NCBI GenBank assembly: GCA_000499405.2
Contig: HG738138.1
Location: 25,191,864 to 25,255,863, forward strand
Direction: 5' to 3'
Source of the DNA: Onchocerca volvulus
Taxonomy: Eukaryota; Nematoda; Chromadorea; Rhabditida; Onchocercidae
DNA length: 64,000 nt
Positions within the stretch are counted from its first letter, which is position 1; each line of letters starts with the position of its first letter. This document shows, piece after piece, positions 13,173 to 24,955 of this stretch. The notes beneath the pieces are model-generated. The model saw only the letters and a list, made by a program, of their open reading frames with translations. It did no database searches and was not told the origin of the DNA. The position numbers were made by a program, and so were the translations under genes.

Positions 13173-14354
13173 AATTCTCAATTTTATCCATTTACTAATC
13201 AACTGATTCCTTAATAGTTCGAAAGAAACTTTGAAATTTTATTATTTTTATTGGAAACAAATCTTCAAATTGAAGGAAATAATGAAAATAATAAAATAAA
13301 AGATAAAAAGCTTTTTATAATTAATTTGATTTTTATTCAAAAAAATTCATCTCTCCATCAATAATATTTTAATTTTTTTTTTTTTTTTTTTAATCTTTAA
13401 TAAGCCATATAAATCAATTTCAGATTAAATTGTACCTGAATTCCTAATTTTTTTCTTTTTTTTTTTTAACAAAAAATATTTATGCCATTATGTTAATTCT
13501 TTCATGCCTTCTCAAACTAAGCAGGTTTTTTTTTCATATCCTAAGGGTGAAATTTGAAAAAGTACATTATTTTAATTGGGGAGATAAAAATAGTATCTTT
13601 TGACATTCCAAATTTTCCGATATATCATATATCTTTAATTGATAACTGTTTTTTTATTGAAAAGAATTTTTTGTTTTTGTTTTTTTTAGTATATTATTAC
13701 ATATTTGAAATGATGATTATTGAAATTTATTAATATAAAAATTTTATTTTTTATTGCAAAATTTTGAAAAAATAAAAAAAAAAAAACAACCATATATCGT
13801 ATTATTTTGCATCTTGTATAATAATTTAAAAAATTAAACATTTTCCATATGTATTTGTGCGTAATTTATTTAAAATTTTACGAGCATTTTTCTAAAAAAA
13901 AAAAAAAAAAAGAAGTACGATTGTATAATTTCGAAAAATTATCATTTTTTTGGCAAAAATTCTCAATCAAATTTGACCTTTTTATGAGTGCAAAATTGTA
14001 AATAAAAATTTTTTTGCAATAATACTAAATGACAATTTCTTTAAAAACGAAGGAAAATTTAATCAAAAAAAAAAAATAAATGAGAAAAAAGAAAGAATTT
14101 TAAATATCATTCTCTCTCCTTTTCTTTTTTTTTTTCAGTTATTTATTAAAAAAAATTCAATAAATTTACTTGTTTTAAATAAATACATATATTCTTAACT
14201 TTTTTTTCGAAGTTAGGAATTATGATTAGGATAAAAAATGATGCGAAAATGTAAAGGTTAAAGGAGTATTTCAGTTAATGAATATTTATTTTATTTTCAT
14301 TTCCAATATTATAAAGATTCATACGGCATTGATTTAATAAATAGAAGAAAGTTA

Positions 14355-14490
14355 GTAAGCTGCTACTTCCTGTTTATCAATACGTCATTTCCGTCAATAT
14401 CTAACTTTCTATTTATCAATACGTCATTTACGCCAACACTTAGCTTCCTGTCTTATCAATATATCATTTACGTCAATATCTAAATTATCA
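14355..14490. repeat. Tandem repeat of about 50 bp with ACGTCATTTACGTCAA cores, three copies
   Basis: TTATCAATACGTCATTTACG, TCAATATCTAACTTCCTATT-like units follow one another. Confidence 0.75.
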
Positions 14491-14499
14491 ATTATCAAT

Positions 14500-15165
14500 T
14501 TAGGATATGACGACAATGAAGAGATGATATTGGAAATTAAATTAAATTTTTTTTAGTAACAATGATTATTCATTTAGCTATCATGCTATATTGCAGATGA
14601 ATTTTTTTGGACTGATTGTTTGAAAATTAAATTTCCGAATTAATTACTTAAAAACTTGTTTGAATTTGATAACAATGAAGAGATAATATTAGAAATAAAT
14701 TTATATCTTTCAAGCATACTGACTATTCATTTAATCATTATGATTTATTAAGTAATAAATTTTCAAATTAATCATTTGAAAATTAAATTTTTGAATTAAT
14801 TACCTGAAAACTTATTTTGATTTGTTGACAATAAAGAGACGATTTTTAGGAGAAAACATTTTTTTTTTTTTTAACGGGAGATGGAAGAGTGAAAGAGGCA
14901 AAAATAAGTAAATAATTATTTTAAACAGAAATCTGAATTTTTTGGAATTAATTACTTGAAAAATGAATAATCATTATTGCACTGCTGAAAAAAACTTCAA
15001 TTTTCAAACTTAAATCTTTTTAATAATAGTGATTAGTCATTAATTTAGCCAATATTATATATTAAATAATGAATTTTACAAATTGATTATTTAAAAATTG
15101 AATTTTTGAATTGAATTGAATTATTTGAAGACTTAATAAAAATAGTGAAGATTTTTGCACGAAAA
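14500..15165. repeat. Diverged tandem repeat of about 150-170 bp, four copies
   Basis: Each copy has ATGATTATTCATTTAGC, TTTGAAAATTAAATTTTTGA, ATTAATTACTTGAAAACTT and ACAATGAAGAGATGATATT. The third copy is interrupted by a poly-T tract. Confidence 0.75.
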
Positions 15166-16083
15166 TAACTATTTACATATTTGTTTCGCATTATTTTTGA
15201 GCAAAAATGCGTCTTATTTTGATAATCGATTAAAAAAAAAAAAGTAAGGGAATGGCAATTTTAAATGTCATTTTTTGGAGGGAAAAAATATGAAAAAAAA
15301 TAATGTGACAATAAACAATTAAACAATAACAATAAGCAAATAATTTAATGATAACAATAAGAGTGAGTAATTTAAAACATAAATGTTAACGGAAATTGCT
15401 TAATTTTTTTTTGTTTCTTTTTTTTTTTTTTTTTTAAGAGAAAAAATTTAAAATTTATGGCATCAAAAAACGAAAGAAGAAAAGAGAAAATAAAAATTAT
15501 CGATTGCACTGATAATAACTAACATGCCATTTTTTAGTTTGTAAAAATAATTCTATTTCATTTTTTCGTTTTTTTGTTTTGTTTTTTTGCTTTTTTAAGC
15601 AAAATTTCAACAATTTTCAATAAATTTTCGAATGAAAGAAAAAAAGTGGAAAAACTTTGTTATTTTTCCAAAAAAATAATGCGAGGATGATAAGGATGAT
15701 AAGTTAGTGATAAGGATAAAATGGATGGTAAGTTCAATTTTGCATTCTACCATTCAGCATTATATAACAATATTAAATTATACCAAAATGATAAAACAAA
15801 AAAAAAAATTTAAATAATCGCGGGAAAAATTTCCCCGAGAAATTTTTAATTATGCTAAAAATCTAATTTTATATTAATATTATCAAATTTAAAAGTAAAA
15901 AAAAATTTTTTTAAAAGTAAATTCACAAAACTCCCAGAAATTTCAATTTAAACGATAATTTTTCGTTTTTTTTTTTAAATATAAAATATGATTGAGAAAA
16001 ATATTTACGCGGGAAAAATAATTTTCCACTTGCAAAAATTTTCGTCATTATAACAATTCAAATTCGAAAAAATTCATTAATAA

Positions 16084-16220
16084 ATCCGGAAAATGTAATC
16101 CGGAAATATAAGTAATCCTCATTATCCGGAAAATATAATCCGGAAATATAAATAATCCTCATTATCCGGAAAATGTAATCCGGAAATATAAATAATCCTC
16201 ATCATCCGGAAAATTTCCGA
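16084..16220. repeat. 40-bp tandem repeat with TCCGGA cores, 3.4 copies
   Basis: ATCCGGAAAAT starts at 16084, 16124, 16164 and 16204, an exact 40-bp period. Each unit holds two TCCGGA hexamers and TAATCCTCATTATCCGG. The copies are nearly identical, so the array is young. Confidence 0.93.
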
Positions 16221-16353
16221 CAATCTCTTCTTCTCTTCTTGCAAATATGTTTGAAAAATGAAATTTTTCAACAATTTGTCATATTTTTTATTCGATCATT
16301 TTTCAAATTAATTCATTTCCAATTAAAAATGAGATAAAAGAAAGAGAAAGATA

Positions 16354-16354
<1 letters not shown>

Positions 16355-16384
<30 letters not shown>

Positions 16385-16390
16385 GAAGAG
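16355..16390. repeat. (GA)n microsatellite
   Basis: A GA run of about 13 units inside a longer purine tract. Confidence 0.95.
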
Positions 16391-16489
16391 GGAAAGAGAA
16401 AGAAAATGAAATGAATATTGATGCGATGTGATCGGTATTCCATTTCGAAAAAAAAAAAAAATGAAGAGCTCTTGATGATTGGGTACCAT

Positions 16490-16590
16490 ATACTGCTACT
16501 GCTACTACTATTACTGCAGTTGCGCTACTACTGCTACTGCAGTGGTTACTGCTAGCGCTGCAGCAGCTACTACAGACTACTACTATTATT
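16490..16590. repeat. Imperfect (CTA/CTG)n triplet repeat
   Basis: CTACTGCTACTACTATTACT-like triplets, interrupted by GCAGTTGCG and TGCTAGCGCTGCAGCAGC. Confidence 0.85.
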
Positions 16591-16704
16591 AGTGTGTTGG
16601 CGCTGCTGGATCAATTCTTCGTTGTTATCATCAAATGCCAATTGTAATGCTCACATATATGTATACATATATTCAGGAAAAAATGATCTCCGATCTTTGG
16701 CATT

Positions 16705-16718
16705 CTTCCTCTCTCTCC

Positions 16719-16776
<58 letters not shown>
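16705..16776. repeat. (CT)n microsatellite
   Basis: A CT run of over 30 units with a few CCT variants. It creates Ser/Leu open frames on the plus strand and Arg/Glu frames on the minus strand, none of which is a gene. Confidence 0.97.
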
Positions 16777-16989
16777 GTCAACTCATAATTTTTTTTTTTT
16801 TTTTGCATCATCATCGACCTCAATCCCGAAATAATGAGAGAATTGAAAGGGAAGTTCGAGATGAGGGAGGGGGAGGGGGCGATATGAAGGTAAATAATCA
16901 AATCTCCGGGATAAATGAAAGAGATTTCGGGAGAATAATCCATATTATACCGTTGCAGATGTAAACAAAAAAAAAAAGTCAATATTCAT

Positions 16990-17800
16990 TTGGCCAATAG
17001 TATCACTTTGACAGTTCACAATTGGCAACAATATCACTTTGACATCTTTTAGTTGGCCAACAGTGTCACTTTGACATCTTTTTAGTGGCCAACAGTGTCA
17101 CTTTGACATTTTATATGTGACCAACAATATCATTTTGACAGTTTATGATTGGCCAACAGTGTCACTTTGACATTTCATACTTTGGCCAGCAGTATCACTT
17201 TGAAATTTACAGTGACCAACAATATCACTTTGACAGTTTATGGTTGGCCAAATAGCATCACTTTGACAGTTTATAGCGGTCAACAATGTCACTTTGACAG
17301 GTTATAGGTGGTCAACATAAAGTTATTACTTAGTGGCCATCAAAGTATTACTTTGACATTTTGTAGTGGCCAACAGTATCATCATGGCATTTTATAGTTG
17401 GCTAGCAGTTATACCTTGACATTTTGTCAACATTTTATCAACAGTATCATACAACATTTAATCATTGGCCAACAATATTATCTTGGCATTTTATCTCTGG
17501 CAACAGTATCACTTTGAAATTATATGGCTGGCCAACAATATCATCTTGAAATTTTATGATTAGCCGACAGTATCATCTTGGCATTTTATCAATAATCAAC
17601 AATATCATCTGATATTTTAACACTGATCAAGAATATTGATATTTTGTCATTGGCCAATAGTATCTGTTGATTTTTATGGTTGATATTTTATCGTTGGCCA
17701 AAAGTTTGGCCAAAAGTATCACTTTAATACTTTATCATTGGCCAAGTATCAACCTTGCATTTTATCATTAGCCAAAAATATTATTACCATGACATCTTCT
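16990..17800. repeat. Minisatellite with unit of about 32 bp (TTGGCCAACAGTATCACTTTGACA...)
   Basis: GGCCAACAGTATCACTTTGA followed by CATTTTATAGT-like sequence recurs roughly every 32-33 bp, with some 25 diverged copies. The first half is regular; the right half (after about 17330) has unit losses and partial copies. The array is clearly less A+T-rich than the background. There is no open reading frame across it. Confidence 0.9.
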
Positions 17801-18710
17801 TATTGATGGCATTGAGAAAATTTTTTCCTATCTCAAAAAACTTTTCAATTTACAAAAAAGTTGCGGAATTTTGAATTTAAAGTTTAAAAAAAAAAAAAAA
17901 AAAAACAAAGAAGTAAAGAACAAAATATTCATATCCTTGTGATATCGTCTTGATTAAGGCAATTTTTTGAAGCCAGTGATAAAGGCCAAAGATTTCTAAA
18001 TTGTTATTTCTGAATTAATTAAATCTAATATTGGAAAGTTTCAAAATGATTAGACAAAAATTTAGATTAGTTTTAAGAATAAAATCAATTTTTGGTTGAA
18101 AATCGAAAAAAAAAAAATTCTTCACCAAGTTTAATCTATCATTTTTCTCTTGGCTCTTTTTTTGAAGAACAAATTAGAACAGTCCAAAAATTAAATCCAA
18201 GCGAGAAAATTATTGATCAACTTATTAAACTTTTTTCGAATCATTAATATATTTCCTTTAATTTTACTAGTACAATAACATGGCAAACTTTATTGGACAC
18301 ATCTAAACCAAAAATATGATAAAGAAAAAAGCATTTATTAATTTGAATTTATTAATTATTAATTTGAAATAATCAATTCGAAAAAGAAGAAACTTCATAA
18401 TTTTTCAAAAATTTTATTTAAAATTACATCCGAAAAAAGAATAAAAAACTTTTTTTTGTAATTTCTTGAAAAATTTATTTACAAATACAAAAATTGTTGC
18501 AAGATAGAAGAAAAAAAAAAAAGAGAGGAAACTAAAAAAATCATTAATATGAAGACAAAACAAAAATAATTAATTTCAAATGAAAACTTTGCGACTTGTT
18601 AAAAAAAAAAAAAAAAAAAATTACTAGATAAAAGAAATTGATCGAGAAGATAATTAATAAAAATGATTGAATATCAAAGAAATCAATCAGTTTTAAACTA
18701 TTGACGAGAG

Positions 18711-19246
18711 ATAAACAATGATAATAATAGAAATCGAAGCTAGATGATATGAATTTGAAGATAATAAATTTGTAAATTTTCAACATTTTTATGAAAGATG
18801 ATGATTCATAACGAAATAGATAAATCATTCATAGAATTCTACTAATTTATTTGATTCAATTTCTAATCATTAATACAAATAAGTATTTTTCCCATTTCTC
18901 TCTCGTGATAATTAATATTAAGAAATTAATTTTAATTTATTGATAAGAAAGATTATAGTGATAATTGTAGAAATCGACGATAGATGATGATTTAAATTTG
19001 AAGAAAATAAGTTGTAAATTTTTGATATTTTACGAAAGATGATGAATCATAATAAAATAGATGTTTCATTCATGATATTATAAAATTTATTTGATTCAAT
19101 TTTCAATCATTTAAACAATAAATGATTAAAAATTTGAAAAATGAATATTACATATAAATTAATATTTATTTGATTCAATTTTCAATCATTTAAACAATAA
19201 ATGATTAAAAATTTGAAAAATGAATATTACATATAAATTAATATTT
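18711..19246. repeat. Direct repeat of about 240 bp followed by an exact 79-bp duplication
   Basis: The block from ATAATAGAAATCGA through CATTCAT and TTTATTTGATTCAAT appears at about 18711-18900 and about 18950-19110. Its end, 19085-19163, is then duplicated without visible change at 19164-19242. Confidence 0.85.
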
Positions 19247-20144
19247 TTACAAATAATTATTGCAAATAAAAAATATTTCGCCCATTTCTTTTCTAATAAA
19301 ATTGATGATAAATTTTAAAACTTAATATTGATGATAAATTAAATTTTTTATAAATTAATTAAGAAAAGAAAAAGAAGAAAAGTATATTTTCTTATACATA
19401 TTTAATATATAATTTTTATTCAAAATTCAAAAAAAAACGAAGAGCAAAAAAAAAAATGAATCAAAGAAATTGAAATTTTCTTTAAAAAAAAAAGACGCGA
19501 AATTTCTCAAATAATTTAAAATTGTATTAAATCAAATATATTCCTGTAATCAATTACTATCAATTAGTAGAAAGTAATTTGAAGTTTGTTAAAATAATAT
19601 CTACTTCCTCATATGAATCATCCAATCTCAATGAAAATCAAATAAATCATTCAATTAATATTCAAATTAATTATTCATTTCCGAGGATTACCAATACTTA
19701 GTTGTTCGATCTTTTCCAATCGATTAAAATGTAGAATTTTCTTTTCTGATAACAAAACTTAATAATTGATAATTTTTGATAAGAACTTTTTCCAGTTATA
19801 TCATTATTTTTAATCATGAAAAAAACACAATTATATATTGACTATCAAATAAATCCCATTTAATTTTTTCATTTCAAATTTAATTACTTTCATGTTTAAT
19901 TATATCTTTCAATATATGATTTGGAAAAAATCCGATTTATTCCGGAATATATCCTAAAATTTCATCCCTTTTCCTATCTTCTCCGCTAATTACTAAATTC
20001 TTGCCATATAAAATTAAAACTTCTACTCAAGAAAGTATGGATTAAATTTCATTGAAATTTATAAAAAAAAAAAAAAAAATTAAAGAATTACATTTACTTC
20101 AACAAACTAAAAATGGAATAAATTTGTCGAGAAGGACAAAATTG

Positions 20145-20175
<31 letters not shown>

Positions 20176-20304
20176 GTGGAAAAAAGAAGAAATTTCGCAG
20201 TAAAAATTGTCATATTGTGATTTTCTATGAATCATTTATGCATTGTTCGAAATACATAAAAAAAAAAAAAAAAAGATCTAACCCATCTATCTAAAAATAT
20301 CAAT

Positions 20305-20680
20305 AATCAAAAAATGAAAAATGAAAAATGAAAAAGAAAAAAACCAATGAAAATATATTGGAGGAAAATAAGGGAGTAATCAAAAATAAAGGAAAAAATA
20401 TTACAAATGAAGTAATGATTTTTAAAAATTTAACGAATTATTAAGATTTAATTTATATTACAAATGAATATTAGAAATAAAATAATAGTCTTGAGAAATT
20501 TAATAATTACTAAAATTTAATTACGAAATAATGATTAAAAATGAAAAATAAAAAAAAAAAAACGATGAAAATAAATGGGAGGAAACAATTTGGAGTAATG
20601 AAAAATAACGGGAAAAATATTACAAATGAAATAATAACTTTGAGAAATTAAATAAATACTAAAATTTAATTACAAAATTA
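20305..20680. repeat. Direct duplication with a period of about 220 bp
   Basis: GAAAATATATTGGAGGAAAA with GGGAGTAAT...AAAAATATTACAAATGA at 20346 recurs at 20568, followed in both copies by GAGAAATTTAATAATTACTA-like sequence. Confidence 0.8.
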
Positions 20681-22962
20681 AAATTTCGTGATTTTTTTAA
20701 AATTATTTATTTACATATATTATGATACGATAGATTTTTCTATTTGCTAAAATTTATTATTAATTTGTTAACATTTACTGTTTCATATTGAGATAAGTAT
20801 TAAATTTTATAACGAAATATGTGATACGTTTAGTTATACATATTATCTCAACCTTCTCAAACTTATCTACAACTTATTTTAATTTGGAATCTAATTTTCA
20901 ACTTATTCCAATTTAGAAATTTCTAATTTACTCCAAAAATATCTGGGTTAATTTTTTTTTCGAAAATACCTTTGAAGTTGTAATTAAAATTTCCCACTTT
21001 TCAAATTCTATAATTTTATTTCAAGAAAGAAAGAGAGCGAGAGAGAAAAAATAAAAGATAGAAAGAGGAAAAAGGTGATAATTTTCAATTTTGACACAAA
21101 TTTTGAACAAATACAATCTTTTTTTTTTTTTTTTTTAAATATGATACGGTTCATTTCATTCATCACGTCACAAAATTCATCTGTTCAAAAATATTCCAAA
21201 ACTAAACATCGGCCGCGTTTTTTTTCTGGCCAAAAGATTAATTTCAAAATCCATATAAATTAATTTCTTAAATTAATTAAAAAGGAAATTAATTTCCTAA
21301 ATTAAGTCGAATTAATTTCTTCTAAAAAATTAAATTAATTTCTTGTGCAAAAGTATCAACTTCGGTTACAATTAAATTGTAAAAGTTGATGATGGAATGG
21401 ATGAATTCTTTTCGTTCCTTTTTTTTTTTTTTTCATGAAATAAATAATATAAAAATTATTTTATTTAAATTACTTGTTATTAACTTTTATTGGTCTAGTT
21501 ATTTATCTTATAAATTGAAATAAATAAACATCAAAATTCTCAAAAATTCTCTAATCATTTATAACAAAATTCAAAATTCGAAATTCAAAATATCAAAATT
21601 CTATCAAACATCAAAATTATCAAAATTCTCCTATCATTTATAAAAGATTGTTTATTACCCATAAAAATTTTATAATTAATCATTCCAAATCATTGCGTTA
21701 AATCAATTATTTAAGTAAAACTAATAGCATGTATTGTTTTTTTTTTCATTTAATCAAGAATATTCAAGTAATATATTTTAAAATTCGATAATTCGATAAT
21801 TATTTTAATTATCCAAAAAATAAAACTGACTTTATTTTATCATAATTTCAATTATTTCTATATTAAGATCGAGATATTCCTGATTAGATTTGATAAAAAT
21901 GATTACATCTTTTATAATTTCGCGTTTAATATTAGCTAACTTATGAAAGTTCAATAATTAGTTTTAGAATTTCAATTATATAAATAGGTAAGATAAACAA
22001 GTGAAATATGGATAGGAGATTGAATATGATGAATTTGTCATCAATTTTGTCGCCATAATATTAGATACCGATAAATTTCAGCTGATGGGGTTACATTAGA
22101 TTATGAATGATTAATTATCATTATCAATTCCTTATCAACCAATCAAATTTGTCCAATTCTCGAGAGAGCTAAAATATGCGAGAATTTCTATCAAAAAATA
22201 TATCTTATCGTTATTTATATCTATTTACCATCATTATTTACAACTTGATTTACAATTATCTATAATTGTTTCATTATTTAATTTTATTTATTCAATAATA
22301 ATATAGCGAAATTTTTAAGTAGAAAAGTAATATAAATAAATATTGGAAAGAAAAATGAACTATTACTACGATTTTAGAAGCCAGACAATTGGTTACCTAT
22401 AGCAACAAAAACCTATGACTGAATTAAAAAACAAAAAAGAAGTGAAAATAAAAGTTACATTTTCAGGGAATAGAAAATTTATTTGTATATATAATAAATG
22501 ATGAATAGATAAAAAATAATAATATAAAAAATTTGAATATAAATAAAAATAGAAGTATATACAGAGAAAATGATCACTTTTAGTTTGTTTTTTCCGTTTT
22601 TAGCAATAAATTTTATTTTATACTCACATTGTATCAAAAAAAAGAACAATCACTTACATAATTATTTTTTTCATTTTGTTGATGAGAAAAAGGACGAAGT
22701 AAAAAACAGGATCTTCTTGATGATAAACTTTGCAAGATAATATCATATTCATTTTTAAAAATTAAATTAACATATTCTGTAAAAATGATCAAAAAATTTG
22801 GAGGAATTTTTTTTTCTTTTGAAAGCTTACTTATTTAAGTAGCTAAAAAAAAGTAAGCCTAAATTGGCTTTGACTAATAAAATATAAACCTAGAAATGTT
22901 AGTGATCGAAAATATTTCGTTTAATCTTATCAATCACATAATGCTGGATTTGCTATCAATGA

Positions 22963-22967
22963 AGAAA
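22963..22967. repeat. Target-site duplication, left (AGAAA)
   Basis: AGAAA directly precedes the TG end of the left LTR and is matched exactly by AGAAA after the CA end of the right LTR at 24523-24527. Confidence 0.8.
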
Positions 22968-23478
22968 TGTAGCGAAAAAATTTTTTTAAATTATGTCTAT
23001 TGCTACAAAGACGAATCCTGTTTGAAGAAAGAATTTATTAGCAACAGAAGAACAGTTACGAAAAAAAAAAAAAAAAAAAAACCGTCCGAGAATATCCAAA
23101 TAACTTGTTACTCGATATTTCCTTTTTCACTCGTAGAGAAGAATGCTGCTTCTCGATTGTCCATCTGCCATGTCGCTTCGAATTTCTGCTGTTGCTATTG
23201 AACTCCAAACAGAATTGACTGTGGTGCAAAATCCGAACCTATTATATCCTTTCGGGACTTCTCCTTCATTCCTGATCTATGATTCGTCGCCTCATCATTT
23301 GTCGACCTCGCTTTGTTTGTTGTTTATCGGAGCATTTTGGCGGGAAACATGTTTCCATTTGTTTATTGTTTTGGCGACAAACATGTTTACCGACTTGTTG
23401 GTCCATTTGAAACTACGCTCTTCTTGAACTTTACCACTCCTTGTTTACATTAATTATAAATTTTGGATTTTTCCGACA
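22968..23478 (-). repeat. 3' LTR of the TRIM
   Basis: On the minus strand it starts TGTCGGAAAAATCC and ends TTCGCTACA. Relative to the other LTR it has a longer poly-A run (23060-23081) and many substitutions. It contains a short open frame that I do not consider coding. Confidence 0.88.
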
Positions 23479-23487
23479 TTCCCGACC
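23479..23487 (-). other. Purine-rich tract before the TRIM 3' LTR
   Basis: The minus strand reads GGTCGGGAA directly before the 3' LTR. It is purine-rich apart from two bases and is where plus-strand DNA synthesis would be primed. It is short compared with well-kept tracts. Confidence 0.45.
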
Positions 23488-23635
23488 GAAAGAAATGGAG
23501 ACCTTGATGAGGAAGAATTCGCCATTTAATAGCATTTCTGACTTGTAAAGCGATAGTTTCTTCTTATTTCATTCTTTGCATTGGTTTCTCGCACTTTGTT
23601 GACTGAATTTTTGAATTCCTGTCACCGTTGATTTC

Positions 23636-23915
23636 TAGAGGACAACTTCTCTAATTAGTTTTAAATGTAACTAATCCCGCATTGTTTCTTCGTTAACTTC
23701 TTTTGATCTATTTCCGGATAATTTCTTCATTTGATTTTGAATGCAATTAATCCCGAATTATTCGTTCCTTATCTTTTCTTGGATCCATTTCCGAGCAAAC
23801 TTCTCAATTAATTTAATGTGTAGTTAATCCCAATTTGTTTCGTTGTTAAATTTCTTTTGCATCCATTTCCGGGCAAACTTCTTAATTAATTTTGATCGAA
23901 TTACTGCTCCTCGAA
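23636..23915. repeat. Tandem repeat of about 77 bp inside the TRIM, 3.5 copies
   Basis: TTAATCCC (first copy CTAATCCC) recurs near 23671, 23748 and 23827. Each copy is followed by a T-rich segment, GATCCATTTCCGG-like sequence and a CTTCTTAATTAATTTT block. The copies are diverged. They lie wholly within the element's interior. Confidence 0.75.
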
Positions 23916-24002
23916 TCTTTTGTGAGAAGTTCTAAGAGTTCTATTCGATCTGATTCTTAGTTTCATATTGAACATTGATTCTGATCAAAGGATGATATCC
24001 AG

Positions 24003-24020
24003 ACCTCACATCAGGCACCA
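24003..24020 (-). other. Primer-binding site of the TRIM
   Basis: The minus strand reads TGGTGCCTGATGTGAGGT, starting two bases inside the 5' LTR. TGG at the start is complementary to the universal tRNA CCA end. It sets the element's direction as minus. The tRNA species was not identified. Confidence 0.75.
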
Positions 24021-24022
24021 TT

Positions 24023-24522
24023 TGTCTCGAAATTTTTCTAAATTATGTCTATTGCTACAAAGACGAATCCTGTTTGAAGAAAGAATTTATTAGCAACAGA
24101 ACAGTTACCAAGAAAAAAACCTCTGAGAATATCCAAATAACTTATTACTCGATATTCTTTCCTTTGTTATTCGTAGACAAGAACACTGCTAAGTGATTGC
24201 CCGCCTGCTGTGTCGCTTCGAACTTCTGCTGTTGATATTGAACTCTAAACAGAACTGATTGTGCTCCAAAATCCGCATCTTTTATTTCCTTTCGTGACTC
24301 CTTCTTTTTTCCTGATCTATGATTCGTTGCCTCATCATTGGTCGACCTCGCTTTGTTAAGCTGTTGTTTAGAGCATTTTGGTGGGGAACATGTTTGTTTT
24401 TTTTTTTTTTATTGTTTTGGCGGCAAATGTTTATCGACTTATTGGTTCATTTGAGACTATGCGCATCTTGAACTTTACCACTTCTTGTTTATATTAATTA
24501 TAATTTTCGGATTTTTCCGACA
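24023..24522 (-). repeat. 5' LTR of the TRIM
   Basis: On the minus strand it starts TGTCGGAAAAATCC and ends TTTCGAGACA. It aligns over its full length with 22968-23478. Its 3' part includes AATAAATTCTTTCTTC, a possible polyadenylation signal. Confidence 0.88.
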
Positions 24523-24527
24523 AGAAA
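24523..24527. repeat. Target-site duplication, right (AGAAA)
   Basis: This is an exact copy of 22963-22967, directly after the CA end of the right LTR. Five base pairs is the usual duplication length for many LTR retrotransposons. Confidence 0.8.
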
Positions 24528-24770
24528 TGGACAATAGAAAAACTTTCAAATGATCTGTAATTTGGTGTTAAAATTGCATAATTGTTTGTTTCAATCTAAA
24601 AATACTTGCCTCTCTTATTAAATCATATTAAATGTGGTTAACAATCTATTAGTCTCCAAATTCTCAACGAATTCAAAAATATGAATAGGTATAATAATTG
24701 AAAAATATACGGACAGATAAATATGACAGATTATCATTTTCTCTTTTAGTAACATCATTTATTGATGGTA

Positions 24771-24955
24771 ATGATGATAATGGTAACGATAATGATTTTA
24801 ATAGCGATCATGACAGTTAATTGATATCAGCAATGATACTGAATGATGATGTGATCGTGATGATAATCATGGTAATGATGATGATGATGGCGATAATGAT
24901 AATAATGATATTTTAATAATTGATATTGACAATGATTTGATGATGACAATGATGA
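24771..24955. repeat. Imperfect (GATAAT)n-rich tract
   Basis: GAT, AAT and ATGGT triplets fill most of the stretch. The histidine/tyrosine-rich minus-strand open frames here come from it. Confidence 0.85.

Larger units (their letters stand above)
1..22960. other. Gene-free A+T-rich DNA with satellite-like blocks
   Basis: Apart from the repeats listed separately I find no exon, RNA gene or transposon coding sequence. All open frames of 60-120 codons here are driven by homopolymers, microsatellites or tandem repeats and lack splice context or recognisable domains. Poly-A and poly-T runs of 10-20 bases occur every few hundred bases. Confidence 0.7.
22968..24522 (-). mobile_element. Miniature non-coding LTR retrotransposon (TRIM-like), complete
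   Basis: Two direct repeats of 511 and 500 bp flank a 544-bp interior. Each LTR begins TG and ends CA, and the whole is flanked by AGAAA on both sides, a 5-bp target-site duplication. On the minus strand the upstream LTR is 24522-24023. It is followed after AA by TGGTGCCTGATGTGAGGT, a canonical primer-binding site complementary to a tRNA 3' end ...GGCACCA. The purine-rich GGTCGGGAA lies directly before the other LTR. The interior has no gag or pol; about half of it is a tandem repeat of about 77 bp. The LTRs are about 85% alike by eye, so the insertion is old. Such elements move only with enzymes supplied by another element. Confidence 0.88.

Noticed and set aside
16592..16982. Overlapping open frames on both strands up to 123 codons
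   Set aside because: They are produced by the (CT)n microsatellite and have no splice or domain support.
16990..17800. Regularly spaced repeats reminiscent of a CRISPR array
   Set aside because: The units are contiguous and diverged along their whole length, with no constant repeat plus unique spacer pattern, and the genome is eukaryotic. It is a minisatellite.
22140..22195. Weak resemblance to the 5.8S rRNA (GCGAGAATT region)
   Set aside because: The match is only about ten bases with no ordered neighbouring blocks, unlike the two convincing 28S fragments.
22896..23427. Two plus-strand open frames of 94-101 codons
   Set aside because: They lie mostly inside the non-coding LTR of the TRIM, run through a poly-A tract as polylysine, and are not kept in the second LTR copy.
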